DNA from: Streptomyces prunicolor NBRC 13075
Lineage (GTDB): Bacteria > Actinomycetota > Actinomycetes > Streptomycetales > Streptomycetaceae
Assembly (NCBI RefSeq): GCF_000367365.1
Contig: NZ_BARF01000099.1
Coordinates: forward strand, 62,001 to 126,000
DNA: 64,000 nt
Reading direction: 5' to 3'
Part shown: positions 16,268-23,944 of the stretch, piece after piece
Layout: every line of letters begins with the position of its first letter
How positions within the stretch are numbered: the first letter of the stretch is position 1
Notes under the pieces: generated by a model
The model's database searches: none
What the model saw: only the letters and a program-made list of their open reading frames with translations
What the model was told of the DNA's origin: nothing
Translations under genes and position numbers: made by a program

Positions 16268-17180
16268 GCCCCCAAGCCCCCTCCCGCACAACCCACGTCC
16301 GCGTCCGCACCGGTCCGCTCACCACCGCATCCGCCCGGTACCGAAAATCCGCCCCGGACACGGTGACCGTCCGCCCCCGCGCGTACAGGGGCGAAGCCTC
16401 CGCCCCCACCGACACCGGCCGCACCTCCACCTCGGCGAACCCCGAGGCCCCGGGCGTCACGGAGATCCCCTCCACGGGCTGATCCAGATCCACCAGCGTC
16501 ACCCCGTCCACCTCGACCCGCAGCCGCGCCGGAGCGAGCCGGGTCACACCGGCAAGCGGCTCCCGCGAAGGCCGCACCGGCACCAGCGTCCGTACCAGCG
16601 ACTGACACGTCCGCAGCCACGACGCGGGCACGGAACCAGAACCGGAACCGAAGCCGGACCCGGACCCGGACCCGGACGAGGACGACGCCGTCACCGCATC
16701 CTCCTGATCCACCGGCGGAGCTCCCCGCATCGGAGGCAGCGACGGAATCCGCAAGGCCCCCAACACCACCCCGTCGCTGTCGTCCACCAGAAGATCCATC
16801 CGCCGTACGACCCCGTCGAGCACCGCCCGCGCAGCCGCCACCGCCCCCGTAGGCACCCCCAGCGCCCCCGCCAGGGACAGCCCACCCCCCACCGGCACCA
16901 TCGACAGCGCACATCCGGCCAGCTCGCGCTGCCGGTGCAACAGGGACACCGCACGCATCAGCGCCCGGTCGTCGCCGACCAGCACCGGCCGGCGGGAGCC
17001 CCGCCGGGCCAGTACCCGGGCGAATTCCTCGGGCCCCTCCGGCAGGCACACCTTTGTCGCCGCACCCGCGCTGAGCACGTCTTTCGCGATGCGGACGGAC
17101 TCCGCGTCGGTGCGTCGGGCGGCCGGATCGATGACGATCAGCAGCTGATCTGAAGTCGCGAAAGTCGCCACCTCGGCCAT
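16248..17180 (-). CDS. Diacylglycerol kinase catalytic-domain protein
   Basis: A 310-residue protein starting MAEVATFATSDQLLIVIDPA, with GAGGAAG upstream of ATG 17180. The first half resembles the lipid-kinase DAGK_cat fold: the ATP/lipid-loop region CALSMVPVGGGLSLAGAL, then GVPTGAVAAARAVL, in place of the textbook GGDGT loop, which is not seen in canonical form. A Ser/Gly repeat (SSSGSGSGSG) forms a linker near residue 180 before a beta-rich C-terminal domain like that of YegS/DAGK proteins. In Streptomyces this gene is regularly annotated beside purA. The altered nucleotide loop leaves activity in doubt. Confidence 0.7.
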   Translation of the reverse strand: MAEVATFATSDQLLIVIDPAARRTDAESVRIAKDVLSAGAATKVCLPEGPEEFARVLARRGSRRPVLVGDDRALMRAVSLLHRQRELAGCALSMVPVGGGLSLAGALGVPTGAVAAARAVLDGVVRRMDLLVDDSDGVVLGALRIPSLPPMRGAPPVDQEDAVTASSSSGSGSGSGFGSGSGSVPASWLRTCQSLVRTLVPVRPSREPLAGVTRLAPARLRVEVDGVTLVDLDQPVEGISVTPGASGFAEVEVRPVSVGAEASPLYARGRTVTVSGADFRYRADAVVSGPVRTRTWVVREGAWGLTLPVK

Positions 17181-17195
17181 GCCTCGCTTCCTCGG

Positions 17196-17241
17196 GTAGC
17201 ATCTTTGTGCAAGAGCCCCTTGCGCTATTGCGCCAGGGGCT
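17196..17241 (+). promoter_or_regulatory. purA promoter element and 5'-leader hairpin
   Basis: TAGCAT at 17196-17201 fits a -10 element. Directly after the expected transcript start is a strong hairpin: AGCCCCT (17214-17220) with AGGGGCT (17235-17241) and GCGC with GCGC inside, one T/C mismatch and a TATT loop. No T-run follows. This would put a 5'-terminal stem-loop on a purA leader of about 160 nt. It may stabilise the mRNA or take part in attenuation. Confidence 0.5.
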
Positions 17242-17367
17242 TCGTCTATTCCGGGGCATCCGGTCCGACGGGTTGCGGCCGACGAGGGTCGCTGGCGTAC
17301 GAGGCACACGCTGTGTCGCGTACGTCTCTGACCTTGGACATGCCCCGCCCGGAAGGGGTGTACGCGC

Positions 17368-18651
17368 GTGCCCGCACTTGTGCTGCTCGGTGCTCAGTGG
17401 GGTGACGAAGGCAAGGGAAAGGCGACGGACCTGCTAGGTGGGTCCGTCGACTATGTGGTGCGCTACCAGGGCGGCAACAACGCCGGCCACACGGTAGTCG
17501 TGGGCGATCAGAAGTACGCCCTTCACCTGCTCCCTTCCGGGATCCTCACACCGGAGTGCACTCCGGTCATCGGTAACGGTGTCGTCATCGACCCGTCGGT
17601 CCTGTTCTCCGAGCTGAACGGGCTGAACGAGCGCGGCGTCGACACGTCCAAGCTCCTGATCAGCGGCAACGCTCACATCATCACGCCTTACAACGTGACG
17701 GTGGACAAGGTGACCGAGCGCTTCCTCGGAACGCGGAAGATCGGCACCACCGGCCGCGGTATCGGCCCGACCTACGCGGACAAGATCAACCGCGTCGGCA
17801 TCCGGGTCCAGGACCTCTACGACGAGTCGATCCTGACCCAGAAGGTCGAGGCGGCCCTCGACGTCAAGAACCAGATGCTCACCAAGCTCTACAACCGCCG
17901 CGCGATCGCGATCGAGCAGGTGGTGGAGGAGCTGCTGTCCTACGCGGACCGCCTCAAGCCGTACGTCGCCGACACCGTCCTCCTCCTCAACAAGGCGCTG
18001 GACGACGACAAGGTGGTCCTCTTCGAGGGCGGGCAGGGCACCCTCCTGGACATCGACCACGGCACGTATCCCTTCGTGACGTCGTCGAACCCGACCGCGG
18101 GCGGCGCCTGCACCGGCTCCGGTGTCGGTCCGACGAAGATCAGCCGGGTCATCGGCATCCTGAAGGCGTACACGACCCGTGTCGGCTCGGGCCCGTTCCC
18201 CACGGAACTCTTCGACGCGGACGGCGACGCGCTGCGCCGCATCGGCGGCGAGCGGGGCGTCACCACCGGCCGTGACCGGCGCTGCGGCTGGTTCGACGCG
18301 GTCATCGCCCGCTACGCGACCCGCGTGAACGGCCTGACCGACTTCTTCCTCACCAAGCTCGACGTCCTCACCGGCTGGGAAGAGATCCCGGTCTGCGTGG
18401 CGTACGAGATCGACGGCAAGCGCGTCGAGGAACTCCCGTACTCGCAGAGCGACTTCCACCACGCGAAGCCGATCTACGAGACCCTGCCCGGCTGGAGCGA
18501 GGACATCACGAAGGCCAAGACCTTCGCGGACCTCCCGAAGAACGCGCAGGCGTACGTGAAGGCGCTGGAGGAAATGTCCGGCGCACCGATCTCCGCGATC
18601 GGTGTCGGTCCGGGCCGCACGGAGACGATCGAGATCAACTCGTTCATCTAG
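17368..18651 (+). CDS. purA: Adenylosuccinate synthetase
   Basis: A 427-residue PurA, which condenses IMP with aspartate using GTP in the first step from IMP to AMP. The start GTG gives MPALVLLGAQWGDEGKGKAT with the P-loop-like GDEGKGK and the catalytic Asp/His pair (Asp in GDEGK, His in NNAGHTVV near residue 41). Other hallmarks are GTTGRGIGPTYADK near 130, GGQGTLLDIDHGTYPFVTSS near 220, and the C-terminal GPGRTETIEIN. It is monocistronic: a divergent gene lies upstream and a strong terminator downstream. Confidence 0.98.
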   Translation: MPALVLLGAQWGDEGKGKATDLLGGSVDYVVRYQGGNNAGHTVVVGDQKYALHLLPSGILTPECTPVIGNGVVIDPSVLFSELNGLNERGVDTSKLLISGNAHIITPYNVTVDKVTERFLGTRKIGTTGRGIGPTYADKINRVGIRVQDLYDESILTQKVEAALDVKNQMLTKLYNRRAIAIEQVVEELLSYADRLKPYVADTVLLLNKALDDDKVVLFEGGQGTLLDIDHGTYPFVTSSNPTAGGACTGSGVGPTKISRVIGILKAYTTRVGSGPFPTELFDADGDALRRIGGERGVTTGRDRRCGWFDAVIARYATRVNGLTDFFLTKLDVLTGWEEIPVCVAYEIDGKRVEELPYSQSDFHHAKPIYETLPGWSEDITKAKTFADLPKNAQAYVKALEEMSGAPISAIGVGPGRTETIEINSFI

Positions 18652-18710
18652 GGCGGCGGTTGGAGCTGCGGTTGAAGCGGCTGTCGTAGCCGCGGTCGAT
18701 CGAGGTACTT

Positions 18711-18740
18711 GGGCCGGTCTTGGGAAACCTTGACCGGCCC
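18711..18740 (+). terminator. Rho-independent-type hairpin after purA
   Basis: GGGCCGGTC at 18711-18719 pairs perfectly with GACCGGCCC at 18732-18740 over a 12-base loop, about 60 bp after the purA stop. TTGGG follows rather than a full T-run, as is common in Streptomyces. Confidence 0.8.
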
Positions 18741-18850
18741 TTGGGCTGTCCGTGGTTACGCCGGTAACAGGTGGAGGCCAGCATCTACGCGGGTAGCCCG
18801 CCGCGCCCCGCTTGCCACACCCGCTCTCTCCGCCCTTCCAGGAGTCCTGA

Positions 18851-20668
18851 ATGCCCGTCAATCCCATGAATCGCCGTGAGTTCGTGCAGAAGACCGCCGT
18901 CACCGGCGCTGTCGCGGCCGTAGCGGGAACGGCGGCGGTGCCCCCGGCCGAGGCCGCCGACCGGCACCCCAAGCCTCACCCGCACCCGAAGCCGAACAAG
19001 ACCTGGTCGTTCTCCATCCTGGGCACGACCGACCTGCACAGCCACGTCTTCGACTGGGACTACTACCTCGACAAGGCCTACTCCGACGCCAAGGGCAACT
19101 CCGTCGGCGTCGCCCGCGTCGCCACCCTCATCAAGCAGCAGCGCAAGGCGAAGGGCGAGGGGCACGTCCTCCTCGTCGACGCCGGTGACATCATCCAGGG
19201 CACCTCGCTGGGCTACTACTTCGCGCGCGTGGACCCCATCACCAGCGGCTCCAAGCACCCGATGGCCACGGCCATGAACCACATGCGCTACGACGCCGCC
19301 GCCCTCGGCAACCACGAGTTCAACTACGGCATCGACACCCTGCGCAAGTTTGAGCAGCAGTGTCATTTCCCGCTGCTCGGCGCCAACGCGCTGGACGCGA
19401 AGACCCTGCGCCCCGCGTTCGCCCCGTACACCGTGAAGAAGATCCGCGTCCCCGGCGCCCCCGACATCAAGGTCGGCATCCTCGGCCTCACCAACCCGGG
19501 CATCGCCCTGTGGGACAAGGACAACGTCAGCGGCAAGATGGTCTTCCCGGGCCTCGTCGAGCAGGCCAAGAAGTACGTCCCGCGCCTGCGCGCGCTCGGC
19601 TGCGACGTCGTCTTCCTCACCGACCACTCGGGCCTGGACGGCAGTTCGTCCTACGGCGACGAGCTCCCGTACGTCGAGAACGCCTCCAACCTCGTCGCCG
19701 AACAGGTCCCCGGCATCGACGCGATCCTCGTGGGCCACACCCACGTCGAGGTCCCGTCGTACACGGTGAAGAACGAGGAGACCGGCGAGGACGTCCTCCT
19801 CTCCGAGCCGTACTGCTGGGGCTACCGCCTGAGCGTCTTCGACTTCGAGCTCGAACTCGTCCGCGGCCAGTGGAAGATCACCAGCAAGACGGCCCAGACG
19901 CTCAACCCCAACACGGTGGACGAGGACCCGGAGATCAAGAAACTCCTGGAAGCCGACCACGAGTTGGTCGTGAAGTACGTCAACACGTCCGTCGGCACCT
20001 GCACCGAGGACCTCTCGGCGGCGGAGTCCTGCTGGAAGGACGTCCCGATCATGGACTTCATCCAGCAGGTACAGATGGACTCGGTGAAGGCGGGCCTGTC
20101 GACGGCCGACGCCGCCCTCCCGCTGATCTCGGTCGCGGCCCCCTTCAGCCGCACGGCCGACATCCCCAAGGGCTCCGTCACCATCAAGGACATCGCCGGC
20201 CTCTACATCTACGACAACACCCTCTACGGCAAGAAGCTCACGGGCGCCCAGCTCAAGGACTACCTGGAGTACGCGGCGAAGTACTACCACCAGGTGCCGG
20301 CGGGTACGAAGGTCGACACCACGACCCTCACCAACGCCAACAGCTTCTGGGACTACATGTACGACGTCGCCGCGGGCGTCTCCTACGACATCGACATCGC
20401 CCAGGCCGAGGGTTCGCGCATCAAGAACCTCACGTACAACGGCACTTCGGTCACGGACGACCAGGTCTTCGTCGTCGCGGTCAACAACTACCGCGCGAAC
20501 GGCGGCAGCGGCTACCCGCACATCGCCGCCGCGGAGACCGTCTACAGCGCCACTGACCAGGTCCGCGACCTGATGATCGCCTACGTCACGGTGAAGGGCA
20601 GCCTGGACCCGGCGGACTTCGCCTCGGTCAACTGGAAGCTGACGCAGGCCGGTACGGCGGTCTTCTAG
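18851..20668 (+). CDS. TAT-exported 5'-nucleotidase/metallophosphatase
   Basis: A 605-residue secreted enzyme of the UshA/CpdB type. The N-terminus has a twin-arginine signal (NRREFVQKTA, hydrophobic stretch, cleavage near PAEAAD at 36). The calcineurin-like metal-binding motifs follow: GTTDLHSH near 60, DAGD near 114, LGNHEFNYG near 153, and GHTHVEV near 296. The C-terminal 5'-nucleotidase domain has DAALPLISVAAPFSR and the substrate-loop region NTLYGKKLTGAQLK, and GYPH near 556. It should release phosphate from extracellular nucleotides. It follows the purA terminator and is probably transcribed alone. Confidence 0.93.
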   Translation: MPVNPMNRREFVQKTAVTGAVAAVAGTAAVPPAEAADRHPKPHPHPKPNKTWSFSILGTTDLHSHVFDWDYYLDKAYSDAKGNSVGVARVATLIKQQRKAKGEGHVLLVDAGDIIQGTSLGYYFARVDPITSGSKHPMATAMNHMRYDAAALGNHEFNYGIDTLRKFEQQCHFPLLGANALDAKTLRPAFAPYTVKKIRVPGAPDIKVGILGLTNPGIALWDKDNVSGKMVFPGLVEQAKKYVPRLRALGCDVVFLTDHSGLDGSSSYGDELPYVENASNLVAEQVPGIDAILVGHTHVEVPSYTVKNEETGEDVLLSEPYCWGYRLSVFDFELELVRGQWKITSKTAQTLNPNTVDEDPEIKKLLEADHELVVKYVNTSVGTCTEDLSAAESCWKDVPIMDFIQQVQMDSVKAGLSTADAALPLISVAAPFSRTADIPKGSVTIKDIAGLYIYDNTLYGKKLTGAQLKDYLEYAAKYYHQVPAGTKVDTTTLTNANSFWDYMYDVAAGVSYDIDIAQAEGSRIKNLTYNGTSVTDDQVFVVAVNNYRANGGSGYPHIAAAETVYSATDQVRDLMIAYVTVKGSLDPADFASVNWKLTQAGTAVF

Positions 20669-20721
20669 GAGTTCCGGCAGTTCGCTTCCTGACAACCGCC
20701 CGCTGATTCCTGTGAGTTGCT

Positions 20722-20739
20722 GTGAATGATCAACTTCAC
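20722..20739 (+). promoter_or_regulatory. Dyad and putative leaderless promoter upstream of a membrane gene
   Basis: GTGAA (20722-20726) and TTCAC (20735-20739) flank a TGATCA core. Downstream, TAAGTT at 20764-20769 ends six bases before the ATG at 20776, fitting a leaderless mRNA. A matching -35 was not recognised. Confidence 0.35.
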
Positions 20740-20775
20740 GGCCTCCTCGCACCGGACATTCACTAAGTTCCGTCC

Positions 20776-21117
20776 ATGTCATACCGAAGACAGTTTTCCC
20801 CGGCGGCCGTACGAGGCACGGCCGCCGGGCTGACCTGGCGGGTACCGGTCCTGTTCCTGGAGGGCGCGCTCGCCGCGTTCATCGCCGTGGGCCTCTACGG
20901 CGACGGATCGAACGGCATGTGCGACTTCTCCACCCAGGACCTCCACCGGCACGTCGCCTACGCGCTGTGGGCTTCGCTGCCCGTGACCTGGGCGCTGCTG
21001 TACCAGGGCAACATCTGGCTGCGGTGCGTCAGTTGGACGGCCGTGGTCCTACGGCTGTTCTTCGGCGCCGCGGCCGGGACGCTGATGCTGATCGCCGGGG
21101 GGACGAGCCTGTGCTGA
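20776..21117 (+). CDS. Small integral membrane protein
   Basis: A 113-residue protein with three hydrophobic segments (about residues 24-42, 63-80 and 88-108) and no recognised family. It contains SNGMCDFSTQDLHRHVAYAL between the first two helices. It overlaps the next membrane gene by seven bases, so the pair is co-translated and may form a heteromeric complex. Function unknown. Confidence 0.7.
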   Translation: MSYRRQFSPAAVRGTAAGLTWRVPVLFLEGALAAFIAVGLYGDGSNGMCDFSTQDLHRHVAYALWASLPVTWALLYQGNIWLRCVSWTAVVLRLFFGAAAGTLMLIAGGTSLC

Positions 21118-21392
21118 AGCCACTGCGCGAGGAACTGGTCGGACTCTGGGCCGAGTCACTCCTCACCGCGACGTCCGCCGCGTGGTGGACCTACCTGGTG
21201 TGGGCCCACCGCAACGCTTTGTACGCCGACCCCGCCGCCCTGACCCTGATCCTCACGGTCACGCTGTCACTGCTGCTGACCTGGGCCCTGTGGCTGCGGA
21301 CCGAAAAACACCGGGGCGCGATCCTGACGTCGGTCGCGCTGCGCGGGGTCGCGGTGCTGACGCTGTCCCTGTGGTTCTTCCAGGACCTGTAA
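21111..21392 (+). CDS. Small integral membrane protein, coupled to the preceding gene
   Basis: A 93-residue protein from GTG 21111, the frame that begins inside the stop region of the upstream gene. It has a short amphipathic start (LKPLREELVGLWAE) and three helices (about 18-32, 43-60 and 72-90). No family is recognised. The close overlap and similar size to its neighbour suggest a two-component membrane unit. Confidence 0.65.
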   Translation: MLKPLREELVGLWAESLLTATSAAWWTYLVWAHRNALYADPAALTLILTVTLSLLLTWALWLRTEKHRGAILTSVALRGVAVLTLSLWFFQDL

Positions 21393-21402
21393 CCCAGGTA
21401 GG

Positions 21403-21639
21403 TCAGGCGGTACTTGAGACGAAGGCGGCCCAGGCTTCGCCGGAGACGGTGAGGGTTGGGCCGCCCGGGTTCTTGGAATCGCGGATGTGGACGGTGTGGG
21501 GGCAGGCGGCTATCTCGACGCAGTTCCCGCCGCCGCCGTCGCTGTACGAGGACTTGCGCCAGTCGTAGGCGACTTCGAGGCACTGGCCGCCGCTGTCGTT
21601 GCTGTAACTCGACTTGAACCACCGCAGGTTGCTGGTCAT
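21403..21639 (-). CDS. DUF397 protein with duplicated N-terminal motif
   Basis: A 78-residue DUF397 protein, the expected small partner (toxin-like or co-regulator in Scr1/WhiJ-type systems) of the adjacent XRE-DUF5753 protein, whose gene it overlaps by four bases. The first motif occurs twice: RWFKSSYSNDSGGQCLEVA at residues 6-24 and DWRKSSYSDGGGGNCVEIA at 26-44, followed by the single HIRDSKNPGG and the C-terminal WAAFV segment. Family members normally carry one copy. It ends ten bases from the stop of a convergent membrane gene. Confidence 0.88.
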   Translation of the reverse strand: MTSNLRWFKSSYSNDSGGQCLEVAYDWRKSSYSDGGGGNCVEIAACPHTVHIRDSKNPGGPTLTVSGEAWAAFVSSTA

Positions 21640-22475
21640 GCGCGCTCTTCTCCCGCCAACTTCCGGATGAGGCTCAGGGAGTCGTCCGGGCTCAGAGCCT
21701 GCGTACGGATCTTCGCATATCGGTGCGAGAGTTGGGCCACCTTGGCGGGATCGCTGATCAGGATGCTCTCGTCCTCGGTCTCCAGGTAGACGACACGGCG
21801 GTGCTCCTTCGTCTCCACCATGACCATGTCGCCGCGCGTTCCCGCGTGCCCGCCGCGCAACGCCCTTTCCAGTGGGACCACTTGGACACTGACGTTGTCC
21901 CGCTCCGCATCCTCCGCGAGCGAGCGCAGTTGCCCGCGGTGGATGTCCCAACTGGCGAACGGCCGCCTCAACGCCGACTCGTCGAGGATCAGCTCGATCA
22001 TGGCGGTCGGATCCCGGTCGAAGAGCTTCCGACGGGCAACGCGAGCCTCGACCAGCTCCTCCACTTTGGCGTCGGGGAGTTTGGGGAAGCCGCCGCCGAT
22101 CAGGGCCCGGGCATAGTCCTTGGTCTGGAAGAGGCCGTCGATCACATACGTCTGATACGACGACAGCGTCACGGCCTCCGCCTCCATCAGCGCGAAGTTC
22201 TTGAACTGGGGAGGGTACTTGTCGAGCAGGACATACGTGCGGGCCTCCTCGAAGACCTGCATCCCGCCCCCGATCGTCTCCTCCAGCTTGACGAGCATCT
22301 CGTCGCTCGCGGGCTGCGCGCAGGTCTCCATCGCGCTGATCGCTGACCCGGTGTAGCCGGTCATCTTGCCCAACTCCACTTGCGTGAGCCCCTGTTGCTC
22401 ACGCAGTGCCTTCGCGAGGAGGGCGACGAGACGCGCCACGCCACTCGCCTCCGCCTTGTTCTCCGCCCGCGCCAT
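21636..22475 (-). CDS. XRE-family regulator with DUF5753 domain (Scr1/WhiJ-like)
   Basis: A 279-residue protein with an N-terminal helix-turn-helix (REQQGLTQVELGKMTGYTGS, SAISAMETCAQP) and a C-terminal DUF5753 domain (IDGLFQTKDYARALI near 115, ILDESALRRPF near 165, SVQVVPLERALRGGHAG near 200). The ATG at 22475 is chosen for its GGGGGTGA ribosome binding site; TTG or GTG starts 7 and 3 codons upstream are possible. It is coupled to a DUF397 gene and divergent from an unknown small protein, the same arrangement as at 36315-37816. Confidence 0.9.
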   Translation of the reverse strand: MARAENKAEASGVARLVALLAKALREQQGLTQVELGKMTGYTGSAISAMETCAQPASDEMLVKLEETIGGGMQVFEEARTYVLLDKYPPQFKNFALMEAEAVTLSSYQTYVIDGLFQTKDYARALIGGGFPKLPDAKVEELVEARVARRKLFDRDPTAMIELILDESALRRPFASWDIHRGQLRSLAEDAERDNVSVQVVPLERALRGGHAGTRGDMVMVETKEHRRVVYLETEDESILISDPAKVAQLSHRYAKIRTQALSPDDSLSLIRKLAGEERA

Positions 22476-22579
22476 CGCGGTCACCCCCGAACTCAACCGA
22501 ACTCAACCGGTCAACAGCACCCCGCACCCGTATCCAACCGTTGCGGACGGTCGACGCAGAGTTATGGAAGACGGTAGCT

Positions 22580-22996
22580 GTGACTGCCGAGACTGTCCCC
22601 ATGGATACGCAAAGTGACCTGAAATGGATCCCTGCGACCGGCATCCAACTCCGCAAGGCGGGGGTCCAGTTCGACGCGGTGCGGGTGGATGGCGACGAGG
22701 GCAGAGACCTCGCGGACAGGCTCGCGCGCATGACGGGAGGGGCGCCGGGTCCAGTCGTAGAAGAGGCGACGGGCAACAGGGCCGTCTACTTCCTGGTCCC
22801 GGTCGGCAGTTCGTCCCACCGCTCCTGGCCACCCGGAGTAACCCGCCTCACCGCCGGCCCGAACCACATGTCGTACATCCCGGTACCGGCTCTCAATGGC
22901 CAGACCTGGCCCCTGAGTTGGCGCTACCGCCCGACGACACCGGACCACTTCGTCCACACGTTGCTGCTGCGGACGGCGCTGCAGCCCCAGGAGTGA
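22580..22996 (+). CDS. Unknown small protein divergent from an XRE/DUF397 pair
   Basis: A 138-residue protein from GTG 22580 (GGAAG nine bases upstream; ATG 22601 is an alternative). It is paralogous to 36315-36725: both share W-I-P-A-x-G-x-Q-L-R, G-V-x-F-D-A-V-R, G-P-V-V-x-E-A, Y-F-L, W-P-x-G-V and G-x-T-W-P-L in the same order. No enzymatic motif was recognised. Some Streptomyces proteins of this shape resemble the N-terminal part of primase/polymerase-like proteins, but that link is weak here. Co-location with XRE-DUF5753/DUF397 at two or three loci suggests a shared system. Confidence 0.7.
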   Translation: MTAETVPMDTQSDLKWIPATGIQLRKAGVQFDAVRVDGDEGRDLADRLARMTGGAPGPVVEEATGNRAVYFLVPVGSSSHRSWPPGVTRLTAGPNHMSYIPVPALNGQTWPLSWRYRPTTPDHFVHTLLLRTALQPQE

Positions 22997-23098
22997 CGAG
23001 CTCCCCTCCCCGGACTCCCGGCCGCACGCCCGTGCAGCGCCCGGGCCCTTCACAAGAAACGGAGTGTCGATGACCGTCACACTCGTACGCCCGGAGAA

Positions 23099-23117
23099 GG
23101 TATACCGCCGGTATACT
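23099..23117. promoter_or_regulatory. Operator overlapping the -10 of a toxin-antitoxin operon
   Basis: The self-complementary octamer GGTATACC is followed by GCC and a second near-copy GGTATACT. The second copy contains TATACT (23112-23117), a very good -10 element ending six bases before the ATG at 23124. Binding by the antitoxin would block the promoter, the usual autoregulation of such operons. Confidence 0.65.
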
Positions 23118-23123
23118 TTGCTC

Positions 23124-23390
23124 ATGGCTGACACCACCATCAAGGTCGACCCCGCTGTCCGGGACCGCCTCCAAGAGCTTGCCCGGGAGCGCGGGATCAC
23201 CATGCGGGACCTCGTCGCGGAGCTGGCCGGGGCCACGCCCACCAAGGAAGAGCTGCGCAAGCGGTACGAGGAGACCAGGGCGTACGTCGAGGAGCACTTC
23301 CTCGGGCGGCCTTACATGGATGAGGACGAGAAGGCCGGCGAGAAGTTGTGGGCCGACCTCGAAGCCGGACGTATCGGGGAGGTCCAGTGA
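23124..23390 (+). CDS. Antitoxin, ribbon-helix-helix (VapB-like)
   Basis: An 88-residue protein beginning MADTTIKVDPAVRDRLQELA, the strand-helix start of a ribbon-helix-helix DNA-binding fold, then GITMRDLVAELA as the second helix and a Glu/Lys-rich C-terminal tail that would wrap the toxin. It is the first gene of a two-gene operon overlapping the next gene by GTGA. An in-frame ATG at 23070 with a GGAG upstream would add 18 residues but would begin upstream of the promoter identified here. Confidence 0.82.
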   Translation: MADTTIKVDPAVRDRLQELARERGITMRDLVAELAGATPTKEELRKRYEETRAYVEEHFLGRPYMDEDEKAGEKLWADLEAGRIGEVQ

Positions 23391-23848
23391 CGGGGGAGGA
23401 GCGGTACCCGCTGCCTCGCGCGGTCATCTTCGACGACACCGCCGCGCTGGCCCTCGGCGCGGGCAACATCATGGCCTCTCGACTCGTCGTCGAGGCCGAG
23501 AAGGATCCCGCCCTGCGCGTCTACATCCCGGCGCTCAGTCTCGCCGTCGCCGAGCGTGAGCGGGCCGGGGTCGCCGAACACGTCGGAGCGTTGCCGTCCG
23601 TGGCCATCGAGGGGCTTGACTTCGCGGCGGCTGCCGCTGTGGGCAAGCGGCTGCGGGTCGCCGGTGACGCCGACGGCAACGGTGGGGGCGAAGGCGACAA
23701 GAGTGAGGCCGACTGGAGCGGCGCCCATGTGCTGCACCTCGCCCTGCCCACCGTCGAGTGGCCGCGAGGGCGACCCGTCCTGACCAGGACGCCCACCCGG
23801 TATCGCGGTACCGGCATCCGCACGATCCGGATCGTCGAGCAGGGCTGA
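23387..23848 (+). CDS. PIN-like toxin (VapC-type) with degenerate active site
   Basis: A 153-residue protein from GTG 23387, coupled to the antitoxin. The layout fits a PIN domain: first strand VIFDDTAALALG with an early Asp, IPALSLAVAERE with a Glu near residue 55, and a late DWSGAHVLHLALP followed by PVLTRTPTRYRG, where canonical VapC has an Asp after the T-R. That last acidic residue is missing here. The family would cut RNA; the missing residue makes activity uncertain. A Gly/Asp-rich insert (GDADGNGGGEGDK) sits near residue 100. Confidence 0.68.
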   Translation: MTGEERYPLPRAVIFDDTAALALGAGNIMASRLVVEAEKDPALRVYIPALSLAVAERERAGVAEHVGALPSVAIEGLDFAAAAAVGKRLRVAGDADGNGGGEGDKSEADWSGAHVLHLALPTVEWPRGRPVLTRTPTRYRGTGIRTIRIVEQG

Positions 23849-23850
23849 CC

Positions 23851-23886
23851 ACAAAGGGGGTGCCCTCATCGGGACGCCCCCTTTGT
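23851..23886. terminator. Strong hairpin terminator after the toxin gene
   Basis: ACAAAGGGGG at 23851-23860 pairs with CCCCCTTTGT at 23877-23886, continued inside by T-G, G-C and a CCC/GGG stem with one bulged A. The loop is about five bases. It begins a few bases after the toxin stop and would serve as an efficient terminator in either direction. Confidence 0.88.
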
Positions 23887-23944
23887 CCAGGCATATCCTG
23901 AATGTGTCCACCCCGCGCACGCCGACCAGGAGAAGGTGACTGCG

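Noticed and set aside
17434..18972. Antisense frame across purA
   Set aside because: Shadow of a highly conserved gene; includes the purA terminator region.
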